Source: Fidelibacterota bacterium (GTDB lineage: Bacteria > Fidelibacterota > JAANXI01). From it: a stretch of 9,158 nt of DNA. How positions within the stretch are numbered: position 1 is the first letter of the stretch; every line of letters begins with the position of its first letter. This document shows positions 1-7,166 of this stretch, piece by piece. The DNA is taken from assembly GCA_018263365.1 (NCBI GenBank), contig JAANXI010000064.1:1-9158 (forward strand). Direction: 5' to 3'. The translations under genes and the position numbers were made by a program. The notes beneath the pieces are model-generated. The model was not told the origin of the DNA and did no database searches. It saw only the letters and a list, made by a program, of their open reading frames with translations.

Positions 1-1366
1 TATCCAGCGCCTCTTCGATTTCATCTTTTGTCAGCAACCCCATTTCCTCCACAACCTGCGGCACGGGTTTTTTCTCCGCTGCGGCCCTTTTGGCCACTTC
101 GGAGGCCTTGTCGTAACCTATTTTCTGATTCAAAGCCGTGGCGATGGAGGGATTGAGTTCCAGCAGTTCTTTACACCGTTCCCTGTCAACTTCGATGCCA
201 TCCAGACATTTTGTACGAAAGGCATCCACAACATTCGCCAAAATATGAATGCTCTCCAGCATGGCGTGGGTCATCACCGGCATCATCACATTCAGTTGGA
301 AATTGCCGTGAGTGCCGCTCACCGTGATGGTCTGCACATTCCCGATGACTTTCGCCGCCACCTGCATCACGGATTCGCTCATTACTGGGTTGACCTTGCC
401 CGGCATAATCGATGAACCCGGCTGAATGACGGGCAATTGTATCTCTGCAATGCCGCTGGTCGGACCGCTGCTCAGGAAGCGAATATCGTTAGCCATTTTC
501 AACAGCGCCTGTGCCAACGTGTTAATGGAGCCGGCCGCAGAAACATAGGCATCTTTGGCCGCCTGGGCTTCAAAATGGTCTTTGGCTTCGTATAACTCCA
601 ATCCTGTTTTTTCCGCCAGCCCATCCACCATTTTGCCCGGAAATTCCGCCGGACAGTTGATTCCGGTTCCGGTTGCCGTTCCACCGATCGCCAACTCGGA
701 TAATTCATCCGAAGCAATACGCAACCGATCAACGGCACGCTCTATCTGTTTGGCGTATCCGCCAAATTCCTGCCCCAGGCGGATGGGGGTGGCATCCATC
801 AGATGGGTGCGACCGCTCTTCAGCACATCGTCGAACTCTTCCGCTTTCGCTTCCAGGGATTTCTGGAATTGCTGCAACGCCGAAATCAAGTCCTCCTCGA
901 TGCCCATCTTAGTGGAGAGATGCATCGCCGTGGGAATCACATCATTGGAAGACTGCGACATGTTCACGTGATCGTTGGGATGGACCGCTTTTTCGCCCAC
1001 TTCTCTGCCGAGGATCTCCGCCGCGACGTTGGCGATAACCTCGTTGGCATTCATGTTGGTGGAGGTGCCGCTGCCGGTCTGAAAAATGTCGAGGACGAAT
1101 TGATCATCCAGGTCCCCATCGATGACCCGCTGAGCCGCCTGAGTGATGGCATCGGCGATCGTGTCATCCAGAAGATCCAGAACACTGTTTACCTCTGCCG
1201 CTGATTGCTTAATCAGACCGAGTGCCTGAATGAATCGGCGGGCAAACCGCAGGTCGCTGATGGGAAAATTCTCTTTGGCTCGCTGGGTTTGCGCCCCGTA
1301 ATACGCATCAGCCGGTACATGTACTTGGCCAAGGGAATCTTTTTCAATTCGTGTATTCTGGGTCAT
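1..1366 (-). CDS. fumC: Class II fumarate hydratase (fumarase C), missing only its last residues at the window edge
   Basis: Class II fumarase interconverts fumarate and L-malate in the TCA cycle; it is a cytosolic, iron-independent homotetramer. I translated 455 codons from the ATG at 1364-1366. Family motifs appear in order: TGSGTSTNMNANEV (about 97-110), HPNDHVN with H129, SGRTHLMDATP with T187/H188, and the signature loop GSSIMPGKVN (317-326) with S318. H129, H188 and S318 fall at the same residue numbers as in the E. coli enzyme. The GGTATGTGIN stretch and the GSSIMPGKVN loop favour fumarase over aspartase, and the whole resembles the mycobacterial-type enzyme. Aspartate ammonia-lyase remains a weaker alternative because the superfamily shares the SS loop. 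The reading frame is still open at base 1 with ...EIEEALD, which aligns near the C-terminus of homologues, so perhaps ten residues are missing. A GGAG (1375-1378), 8 nt upstream, supports the start. It is apparently transcribed alone, 461 bp from the next gene. Confidence 0.93.
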   Translation of the reverse strand, partial: MTQNTRIEKDSLGQVHVPADAYYGAQTQRAKENFPISDLRFARRFIQALGLIKQSAAEVNSVLDLLDDTIADAITQAAQRVIDGDLDDQFVLDIFQTGSGTSTNMNANEVIANVAAEILGREVGEKAVHPNDHVNMSQSSNDVIPTAMHLSTKMGIEEDLISALQQFQKSLEAKAEEFDDVLKSGRTHLMDATPIRLGQEFGGYAKQIERAVDRLRIASDELSELAIGGTATGTGINCPAEFPGKMVDGLAEKTGLELYEAKDHFEAQAAKDAYVSAAGSINTLAQALLKMANDIRFLSSGPTSGIAEIQLPVIQPGSSIMPGKVNPVMSESVMQVAAKVIGNVQTITVSGTHGNFQLNVMMPVMTHAMLESIHILANVVDAFRTKCLDGIEVDRERCKELLELNPSIATALNQKIGYDKASEVAKRAAAEKKPVPQVVEEMGLLTKDEIEEALD

Positions 1367-1411
1367 TTTGTATTCTCCACTTTGGATTTTCAAAACTTAT
1401 TAGTGGCTTAA

Positions 1412-1440
1412 GTTTAACGATAAACAACAAAAAGGTGCAA
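1412..1440 (-). promoter_or_regulatory. Possible sigma-70-like promoter of fumC
   Basis: Read on the minus strand, TTGCAC (1435-1440) and TTAAAC (1412-1417) are separated by exactly 17 nt in an AT-rich stretch about 45 nt upstream of the fumC start codon. The -35 hexamer is good and the -10 is poor. If this organism uses a non-canonical primary sigma factor consensus, the match is meaningless. It is listed because it is the best-spaced pair before fumC. Confidence 0.25.
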
Positions 1441-1470
1441 CGGTAGGTTTTGGGTAATGTGATAACAATT

Positions 1471-1504
1471 ACCGTGGATGGTCGCTTTAAATGCCATTCA
1501 CGGT
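1471..1504. repeat. Imperfect 11-bp inverted repeat upstream of fumC
   Basis: ACCGTGGATGG (1471-1481) and CCATTCACGGT (1494-1504) are reverse complements with one mismatch, around a 12-nt loop. An overlapping smaller inverted repeat, GGTAAT (1453-1458) and ATTACC (1468-1473), shares its right arm with this one, so two mutually exclusive hairpins are possible. The site lies about 105 nt upstream of the fumC start. It could be an operator or a 5'-leader structure; nothing in the sequence identifies a cognate regulator. Confidence 0.4.
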
Positions 1505-1696
1505 GGAAGAACTAAACATAAACCGCTATCGACTCTTTAAGCGATCTATATCAAATCAATTCAGTGACGAACCGGGAGGACCCGCTAAAAATCTCATATG
1601 GTCTGCCGGTAATTTCCGCACCGAAAACCAGGACTCTGACGGAATCCGCTATCGTTCGGAGGAATAGCAGGCAATGAAATCCGGGATTAAGTGAAG
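1505..1696. other. Intergenic stretch with no recognisable gene
   Basis: This is the remainder of the gap between fumC and the peroxiredoxin-like gene. A 69-codon open frame crosses it on the minus strand (1551-1760), starting with GTG. It has no Shine-Dalgarno, overlaps the hairpins, and has no recognisable domain, so I do not call it a gene. I see no tRNA, no riboswitch-like fold and no insertion-sequence ends. Confidence 0.5.
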
Positions 1697-1752
1697 ACGA
1701 AATTCTTAAATTTCGTAAAAAATTGACCCATTCAGGGGTCAGCGACCCTGAA
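1697..1752 (-). terminator. Two adjacent hairpins flanking a T-run downstream of the peroxiredoxin-like gene; possible terminator
   Basis: On the minus strand, about 75 nt after the stop at 1828, a GC-rich hairpin (1731-1752; arms TTCAGGGGTC and GACCCTGAA with one bulged base and a 3-nt loop) is followed after about 11 nt by a run of six T. A second, perfect 8-bp hairpin then follows (ACGAAATT at 1697-1704, AATTTCGT at 1709-1716, loop CTTA). The T-run is farther from the first stem than in a classical intrinsic terminator, so termination activity is inferred only. A competing stem, TGACCC (1724-1729) with GGGTCA (1736-1741), also exists. Confidence 0.35.
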
Positions 1753-1827
1753 AGGCTCACTTATAAATTCACATGGAAAAATACTACTCCGGTGAGGAGG
1801 GATAGTCTCTTTCTTAATTTGGTGAAA

Positions 1828-2319
1828 CTAATCCACCAACGTCTCTTTCACGTTAGTATAAATCTCTTTGATGTGCGATCGAACCCGCTGATCGGTATAG
1901 ACCCGGACAATTTCCAGTTCCCGTGAGATAATAAAACTCACCCGGGCATTCACGCCGCTGTCGTAATGCGTGCCGTAGGCCTCGCTGACCTCGTTTTCAG
2001 GGTCGGCGAGGAGCGGCAGAGTAATGTTATTCTCGCTGGTGTATTTTTTATGCGTTGCAACATCATCCTGGCTGATGGCCACCGGTGTGATGCCCAGCTT
2101 TTCGAACCTCTCCTGATACTCGTTCAGCGTCGCCAGCTCTTCGGACACACCTGGATCGCCATCCCTGGAATACAGAAACAGCAGCGCCATCCCGTTGCTG
2201 ATGAGCTGCTGCAAAGTCACCACATCATCATGCTGATCCGGCAGTGTAAAATTCGGCGCCTTTGTTCCGGCGGATTTTACACGCTGTTCCCCAAAATCCG
2301 TTGCAATGTCAATTTCCAT
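1828..2319 (-). CDS. Peroxiredoxin-fold (AhpC/TSA, BCP/PrxQ-like) protein lacking all cysteines
   Basis: The 163-residue protein has the length and layout of a BCP/PrxQ-type peroxiredoxin. An N-terminal APNFTLPDQ segment (21-29) is followed by the first strand LLFLYSRD (46-53), then the helix that normally begins with the peroxidatic cysteine, a LPLLADPENEVSEAYG segment (101-116) and ARVSFII (125-131). R126 matches the conserved active-site arginine. Peroxiredoxins reduce hydroperoxides through a cysteine in a T-P-G-C-T type motif. Here that segment reads DPGVS (55-59), so Val58 replaces the cysteine and Asp55 the threonine. No cysteine occurs anywhere in the protein, so classical peroxidase activity is not expected. 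The start is supported by AGGAG just upstream, which overlaps the stop region of the nucleotidase gene 9 bp away, implying co-transcription. It may be a redox-inactive scaffold, chaperone or sensor relative. The fold assignment is strong; the role is unknown. Confidence 0.85.
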   Translation of the reverse strand: MEIDIATDFGEQRVKSAGTKAPNFTLPDQHDDVVTLQQLISNGMALLFLYSRDGDPGVSEELATLNEYQERFEKLGITPVAISQDDVATHKKYTSENNITLPLLADPENEVSEAYGTHYDSGVNARVSFIISRELEIVRVYTDQRVRSHIKEIYTNVKETLVD

Positions 2320-2328
2320 CGTACTCTC

Positions 2329-3138
2329 CTAATTTTCCTGGCCGTCTAATTTTTTGGTGAGGGCCAACATCTGGTCGGCGATGGCGGCATTCCCGGCGAT
2401 AATTCCGTCGTTAATTTTAGTCACCTTTTTATTGTACACCACCGGATTGCCGTAGATGTCGGACATGGTTCCGCCGGCCTCCCGCACAACCAAATCGCCT
2501 GCGCAAACATCCCACTCGTTTTTCGAGTAGACGCTGACAAACACGTCACCTCTTCCGGCGCTCGCCAGGCAAAGTTTATACGCGACGCTTCCCGTCGGTT
2601 TGAATTCGCCAATATAGTCGGAAAATTTATCCACATGACCGTTACGAGTTTCTGTCCGGCTTACCAGCAGAGAGGCATCCGACAATTCGGTGGTTTCTGA
2701 GACACTAATCTGTTCATCATTCAAAAAGGCACCGCCATCCCTGGTGGCCGAATACAACTCCTTCTCCACAGGATTGAAGAGCACACCAACCACCGGATCG
2801 CCGTTCAGAACCAGCCCGATAGATATCACATATTCCGGAATGCCGTAGATAAATTCCTTCGTCCCATCAATGGGATCGACAACCCAAACCAGCTCCTTAT
2901 CCAGCCGTTCCGGGTTATCTTTGGACTCTTCTGACAGCCACCCGTATTCGGGGAAAGCATTTTGCAGTTTTACCTTCAGTAGCGTATCGGCTTCCGTATC
3001 CGCTGTGGTAACCGGGTTATTGCGGCTCTTCTCTGCCACGTCGTAATTGCCGGCCTCGTAATACTGCATCACAACGTCACCAGCTGCCCGGGCCGCATCC
3101 TTGGCCGCCTGTAATTCTTTGCTGAAATCTTTGCTCAT
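2329..3138 (-). CDS. cysQ: 3'(2'),5'-bisphosphate nucleotidase, CysQ type (inositol monophosphatase superfamily)
   Basis: CysQ dephosphorylates 3'-phosphoadenosine 5'-phosphate (PAP), the inhibitory by-product left when PAPS donates its sulfo group, to AMP. It acts in the cytosol and needs divalent metal. The 269 residues show the superfamily metal site in order: D47 in TTADTEAD, E70-E71 in WLSEES, D88-P-I-D91-G-T in WVVDPIDGTKEF, and W209-D210 in NEWDVCAGDLVVREAGG. The GTKEF extension after DPIDGT is typical of PAP phosphatases rather than inositol monophosphatases. The length matches the family, and both ends are complete. The start ATG (3136-3138) is preceded by AGAGG. The gene leads a two-gene unit with the peroxiredoxin-like gene. 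A related sugar-phosphate or inositol-phosphate substrate cannot be excluded from sequence alone. Confidence 0.9.
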   Translation of the reverse strand: MSKDFSKELQAAKDAARAAGDVVMQYYEAGNYDVAEKSRNNPVTTADTEADTLLKVKLQNAFPEYGWLSEESKDNPERLDKELVWVVDPIDGTKEFIYGIPEYVISIGLVLNGDPVVGVLFNPVEKELYSATRDGGAFLNDEQISVSETTELSDASLLVSRTETRNGHVDKFSDYIGEFKPTGSVAYKLCLASAGRGDVFVSVYSKNEWDVCAGDLVVREAGGTMSDIYGNPVVYNKKVTKINDGIIAGNAAIADQMLALTKKLDGQEN

Positions 3139-3218
3139 AACGCCTCTTTCATCTGCTTATTTCCGCGAACGTAGATTTTAGCAAGTCCGGTGTTGAAATA
3201 AAAGTAGAAAAGAGAATC

Positions 3219-3397
3219 ACCGCTGAGATCGCAAAGGACGCTGAAAACTACAACTGCTATAGAGCCACCAAACGACGCGAAGGGACACGAATTGGAGAAA
3301 AAGATATTAATAATGATCCCTACTATGTTTTTCCAGGCGTCTTTAGCCATCTTTGATCGAAGGAGCGTGCCCATTAAAGGGTACGTGAGATATTTTT
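3219..3397. repeat. Diverged intergenic repeat, copy A (about 177-bp unit)
   Basis: This is the first of two head-to-tail copies. It aligns with copy B at three collinear blocks. The 3219-3248 block matches 3398-3427 at about 22 of 30 bases. The 3274-3295 block matches 3446-3467 at 19 of 22 bases. The 3336-3390 block matches 3513-3567 at about 38 of 55 bases. Offsets between copies are 179, 172 and 177, so only small indels separate them. The unit contains a GAGATCGCAAAGG-type segment and GACGCGAAGGGACACGAA, which have an internal periodicity near 10 bp. Confidence 0.7.
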
Positions 3398-3570
3398 ACC
3401 ATAGAGATCGCAGAGGGTGCAGAGAAAAAAAACAATACAGAATTAGACGCGAATGGACACGAAGCGGTACGAAGAAAAAAACAAAATAATGCGGATTTTA
3501 CACAATTGGACAAGCGGTGTTAACCATCTTTGATTGAACAAGCTTGTCCATTTGTGGATACGCGAAGTTT
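3398..3570. repeat. Diverged intergenic repeat, copy B (about 177-bp unit)
   Basis: This is the second head-to-tail copy, abutting copy A. It carries the corresponding blocks GAGATCGCAGAGGGTGCAGA, GACGCGAATGGACACGAA and CCATCTTTGATTGAA. No transposase, target-site duplication or terminal inverted repeat is visible. Small open frames cross both copies (3135-3374 minus, 3292-3489 plus), but they have low-complexity products and no convincing start, so the repeat is judged non-coding. Confidence 0.7.
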
Positions 3571-3577
3571 AACTATG

Positions 3578-3618
3578 ATTTCCGTCACCGATCGCTTACA
3601 GCGTCAGTGACAGGAAAT
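3578..3618. repeat. Strong 41-bp palindrome downstream of metH
   Basis: The outer arms are ATTTCCGTCAC (3578-3588) and GTGACAGGAAAT (3607-3618), which pair over 11 bp with one bulged A. Inside them an extra perfect 4-bp stem, CGCT (3593-3596) with AGCG (3600-3603), caps the structure with a TAC loop. It lies about 80 nt past the metH stop. There is no T-run on the minus strand after it, so it is not a canonical intrinsic terminator. It may instead protect the metH transcript 3' end or be a REP-like element. Confidence 0.55.
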
Positions 3619-3663
3619 AAATCACCTGCTAAAGCGCCTGTTTAAGAATTTGTGCAATTTCTC

Positions 3664-3695
3664 AAACACTTGAACACACGAACACTATAACACTG
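3664..3695. repeat. Degenerate 8-9-bp tandem repeat next to the metH stop
   Basis: Four consecutive units read AAACACTTG, AACACACG, AACACTAT and AACACTG. They begin 4 nt beyond the metH stop codon. The unit is short and diverged, so slippage origin is likely. I see no coding capacity. Confidence 0.5.
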
Positions 3696-3698
3696 TCC

Positions 3699-6600
3699 TT
3701 ATAACGAATAATATTTCGCCTCCGGATGATGCACCACAATTGCCGATGTGCTCTGCTCCGGATGGAGCTGATAGCCTTCGGAGAGTTCGACTCCTATGGT
3801 CGCGGGATTTATCAGGCGAAACAATTGCTCGTGATCCTCCAGGTGAGGACAGGCAGGATAACCAAAGCTGTAGCGTGAGCCGCGGTACCCCTGTTTGAAC
3901 AGATCACGAATTTCGTCTGCGTCCTCGTCGCCGAAGCCCAGTTCCTCCCGGACTTTCTTGTGCCAGTATTCCGCCAGTCCCTCGGCGGTCTCCACACTGA
4001 AGCCGTGCCAGAGCAGGTACTCCTTGTACTCATCGTTTTCGAATAACTTTTGAGATTCCTGCGACGCCTTCTCCCCGACTGTCACCAGCTGGAACGCCAC
4101 CACATCCACTTCGCCGGAACTCACCGGACGGAAAAAGTCCGCCAGACAGAGATGTTGCTTTTTCTCCTGCCGCGGAAAGGTGAATCTCTCATGCTTGTCG
4201 TACGTCTCCGGATCGTAGACAATCAGGTCGTTTTTCTCGGACTGACACGGAAAATAGCCATACGTCACCCTTGGATTCAACAGTCCCTCTTCCTTGCCCT
4301 TCCGTTGGAGTCGTTCGAATTCCGGCTGCACCTCCTCTTCGATCATCTGCTGGTATTCTTCGCGGCTGCCGCCGGCCTTGCGATACTGCCACTGCGCCCG
4401 GAACAGCGCAATGGTATTGATGTAGGGATACACCTCATCGACGTCGATATCGTCAACAACTTTCGTTCCCCAGAACGGCGGCTCCGGCACCGGATTGTCA
4501 TTCTGGATGTCGGATTCGGTGTACTTATCAGTCCCCAGTGAAGGTCCGATCGACCGGGTCTTCACCCGGCTGCTGATTTTCTTCGGTTCCGGAATGTCCA
4601 ATTCTGCTTCTTCTGCCTTTTCCACTTTCTGTTTTTTCTCTGCCACCAGGTCATCCATAATATTCAAACCGGTAAAGGCATCCTTGCCGTAGTAGACTGG
4701 CCCCTTATAAGTTTTCCGCAGATCGCTTTCGACGTACCGGCGATTTAAAGCCGCACCACCAAGGATAACCGGGATATCGACACTCCGCTCGTTCATCACC
4801 TCCAGGTTTTCCTTCATGATAATCGTGGATTTCACCAGGAGCCCGCTCATGCCGATCGCATCGGGTTTTTCTTTCTCCATTGATTCCAGCATATTATCGA
4901 TGGGGACTTTGATGCCGAGATTGGTCACTGAATAACCGTTATTCGTCAGGATGATATCCACCAGATTTTTCCCGATGTCGTGGACGTCACCCTTCACAGT
5001 CGCCAGCACTATTTTGCCTTTCTGCGAAGACTCGGATTTCTCCATGTGTGGCTCCAGATGGGCGACGGCGGTTTTCATCGTCTCGGCGGATTGTAACACA
5101 AATGGCAGCTGCATTTCTCCGGCGCCAAAGAGTTCGCCGACGGTCTTCATCCCCGCCAGCAGAAAATTATTGATGATATGCAATGGTGAATATTCTTTCA
5201 ATGCCTCGTCAAGGTCATCGGTCAAGCCTTGTTTTCGCCCGTCAACGATGCGCTTTTCAAGGCGCTCCTCGATGGGGAGCTCTTCATCCAGTGACTCCTC
5301 GGCCTCGCGCCGGGAGCCTTCGGACTCCTCATAAAACGCCATCATCTCCGCCAATGGATCGTAATCGTCCGTGCGGTTGTCGAAGATCAGATCCTCACAG
5401 AGTTTTCGTTCTTCCTCTGAGATTTGGTACATCGGAATAATCTTGCTGGCGTGGACAATCGCCGCATCCAGGCCGTACTCGATGGCTTTGTGCAAAAATA
5501 CGCTGTTCAGCACGTGCCGCGCGTCGGGATTCAGTCCGAATGAGATATTGCTGACACCCAGCAGCGTCCGAACGCCCGGCAGTTCCTCCTTGATACGACG
5601 AATGGCTTCAATGGTGGCTTCACCGGCGCCGCGGAATTCCTCATCGCCGCTGCCCAACGTAAACGTGAGCGTATCGAAAAACAGGTCTTCCGGGCGCAGG
5701 CCATATTTGTCGGTAGTTATGTCATAAATCCGCTTTGCGATTTCGACTTTTTTATCGACAGTTTTGGCCATGCCATCTTCATCGATAGTGAGTGCGATAA
5801 CTGCCGCGCCGTATTTCTTGCAGAGCGGCAGCACGTTCGCCATCCGCTCCTCACCGTCTTCCATGTTGATGGAATTCACGATTGCCCGGCCGGAAATGTT
5901 TTTCAGCGATTCTTCGATGACCTCCCACTCGGTGGAGTCAATCATCAGCGGGATGGTCACCTGCTTGTTGAAGCGCGGAATGATTTCGTTCATATCGCGG
6001 ACTTCATCCCGGCCGACGTACGCCGCACAGACGTCCAGAATATGCGCGCCGCCGCGCTCCTGCTCCTTGGCCATCTCCACCATGCCCTCCCAGTCTTCTT
6101 TTTCCAGGAGACGCTTGAATTTTTTCGAACCGTTTGCATTGGTCCGCTCACCCACCAGCAGCGGCGGCGGATCCTGGGTGAGGTCAACAGATTGATACAG
6201 GCTTGAGGCCGCCGGAGACCAATTCACTTCCCGGTCCTGCGGCGCTTTGCCATCCACAGTTTGCACCAGTTGCTCCAGATGTTTAGGCGTGGTACCGCAA
6301 CACCCGCCGACAATATTGACACCGAGATCATCTACGAAATGTGTCAGCGTGGTCGCCAGATTATCCGGGGTGAGCGGATAGACGGTTTCGCCGCCGATAT
6401 TTTCTGGTATCCCGGCATTGGGAATCACCGAAATCGGTCGCCTGCTGTTGGCGCTGAGGTACCGGATATGATCGGACATCTTCTCCGGCCCGGTGGCGCA
6501 ATTCATTCCAATGAAGTCCACAAAGTTATACGGCTCCAGCGATGTCAGGGCGGCGGCGATATCCGAACCGACGAGCAGGGTGCCAGTAGTTTCGACGGTC

Positions 6601-7166
6601 ACTTGCACAATCACTGGAATTTTTCGGCCAATCTTCTCAAAATACTCCTGAATGGAGACCAGCACTGCCTTCGCCTGCAGGATGTCCTGACAGGTTTCCA
6701 CGACCAATAAATCCGAACCACCGTCCACCAATCCCGCGACCTGGGAATCGTACGCCTCTTTCAAATCATCGAAAGAGATGTGACCCAGCGTCGGGAGTTT
6801 GGTACCGGGACCAATAGAGCCCGCCACGAATCGCGGAAAATCGGGTGTGGAGTAGTCCGCCGCGACATCTTTGGCTAATTCGGCGGCGGCTTTGTTAATT
6901 TCGTATGCCTTATCGGGGATATCGTATTCGCCCAGCACGATACTTGTAGCGCCAAACGTATCGGTTTCAATCACCTGGCAGCCAACATCCAGAAAGCTGG
7001 CGTGAATACCGCGGATGGCATCCGGTTTGGAGAGCACCAGATATTCGTTGCAGCCGTCCAACCCGTCAAAATCGTCCGGTGACAAATCCAGATTCTGGAT
7101 CGAGGTTCCCATGGCGCCATCGAATACGACAATTCGCTTCTGTACTTCATCAAGAAAATTGCTCAT
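3699..7166 (-). CDS. metH: Cobalamin-dependent methionine synthase, full length
   Basis: MetH transfers a methyl group from 5-methyltetrahydrofolate through methylcobalamin to homocysteine, making methionine and tetrahydrofolate in the cytosol. All modules are present in its 1155 residues. The homocysteine-binding barrel (about 5-305) has zinc ligands C223, C289 and C290 (MNC, GGCC). The pterin-binding barrel (about 335-590) begins LLVGERTNANGSKKF. The four-helix cap (about 645-710) includes MQLPFVLQSAETMK. The Rossmann B12 domain (about 717-845) has GDVHDIG with cobalt ligand H729, SGLLVKS and GGAALNRRY. The activation domain (about 900-1155) has RGSRYSFGYPACP (1095-1107), the S-adenosylmethionine site. 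The activation domain ends with LHPEQSTSAIVVHHPEAKYYSL-like sequence, as I recall from cyanobacterial-type MetH, rather than the E. coli form. The start overlaps the phosphatase stop by ATGA (7163-7166), with AGGA about 8 nt upstream, indicating coupled translation. No B12 riboswitch is visible nearby. Confidence 0.97.
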   Translation of the reverse strand: MSNFLDEVQKRIVVFDGAMGTSIQNLDLSPDDFDGLDGCNEYLVLSKPDAIRGIHASFLDVGCQVIETDTFGATSIVLGEYDIPDKAYEINKAAAELAKDVAADYSTPDFPRFVAGSIGPGTKLPTLGHISFDDLKEAYDSQVAGLVDGGSDLLVVETCQDILQAKAVLVSIQEYFEKIGRKIPVIVQVTVETTGTLLVGSDIAAALTSLEPYNFVDFIGMNCATGPEKMSDHIRYLSANSRRPISVIPNAGIPENIGGETVYPLTPDNLATTLTHFVDDLGVNIVGGCCGTTPKHLEQLVQTVDGKAPQDREVNWSPAASSLYQSVDLTQDPPPLLVGERTNANGSKKFKRLLEKEDWEGMVEMAKEQERGGAHILDVCAAYVGRDEVRDMNEIIPRFNKQVTIPLMIDSTEWEVIEESLKNISGRAIVNSINMEDGEERMANVLPLCKKYGAAVIALTIDEDGMAKTVDKKVEIAKRIYDITTDKYGLRPEDLFFDTLTFTLGSGDEEFRGAGEATIEAIRRIKEELPGVRTLLGVSNISFGLNPDARHVLNSVFLHKAIEYGLDAAIVHASKIIPMYQISEEERKLCEDLIFDNRTDDYDPLAEMMAFYEESEGSRREAEESLDEELPIEERLEKRIVDGRKQGLTDDLDEALKEYSPLHIINNFLLAGMKTVGELFGAGEMQLPFVLQSAETMKTAVAHLEPHMEKSESSQKGKIVLATVKGDVHDIGKNLVDIILTNNGYSVTNLGIKVPIDNMLESMEKEKPDAIGMSGLLVKSTIIMKENLEVMNERSVDIPVILGGAALNRRYVESDLRKTYKGPVYYGKDAFTGLNIMDDLVAEKKQKVEKAEEAELDIPEPKKISSRVKTRSIGPSLGTDKYTESDIQNDNPVPEPPFWGTKVVDDIDVDEVYPYINTIALFRAQWQYRKAGGSREEYQQMIEEEVQPEFERLQRKGKEEGLLNPRVTYGYFPCQSEKNDLIVYDPETYDKHERFTFPRQEKKQHLCLADFFRPVSSGEVDVVAFQLVTVGEKASQESQKLFENDEYKEYLLWHGFSVETAEGLAEYWHKKVREELGFGDEDADEIRDLFKQGYRGSRYSFGYPACPHLEDHEQLFRLINPATIGVELSEGYQLHPEQSTSAIVVHHPEAKYYSL

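Noticed and set aside
555..971. Long plus-strand open frames opposite fumC, metH, HAD and pyk-like genes
   Set aside because: They are antisense shadows of genes with clear protein motifs. Their translations have no recognisable domains.
1459..1470. Resemblance of GTGATAACAATT to part of the lac operator or a CRP half-site
   Set aside because: The match is short and AT-rich with no second half-site, and no regulator gene is nearby.
1551..1760. 69-codon minus-strand frame in the fumC/peroxiredoxin gap
   Set aside because: It has a GTG start without a ribosome-binding site, overlaps the putative terminator hairpin, and has no recognisable domain.
3135..3374. 79-codon minus-strand open frame ending in an ATGA overlap with cysQ
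   Set aside because: It lies across the non-coding repeat, has no recognisable domain and an odd composition. The overlap with cysQ is most simply chance, and cysQ has its own Shine-Dalgarno.
3292..3489. 65-codon plus-strand open frame through the tandem repeats
   Set aside because: It spans the junction of the two repeat copies. The product is a lysine/arginine-rich low-complexity string without family resemblance.
3139..3698. CRISPR array or small-RNA gene in the long gap
   Set aside because: There are only two diverged copies of a long unit, without regular short direct repeats and unique spacers, and no cas genes. No tRNA or known riboswitch fold could be recognised.
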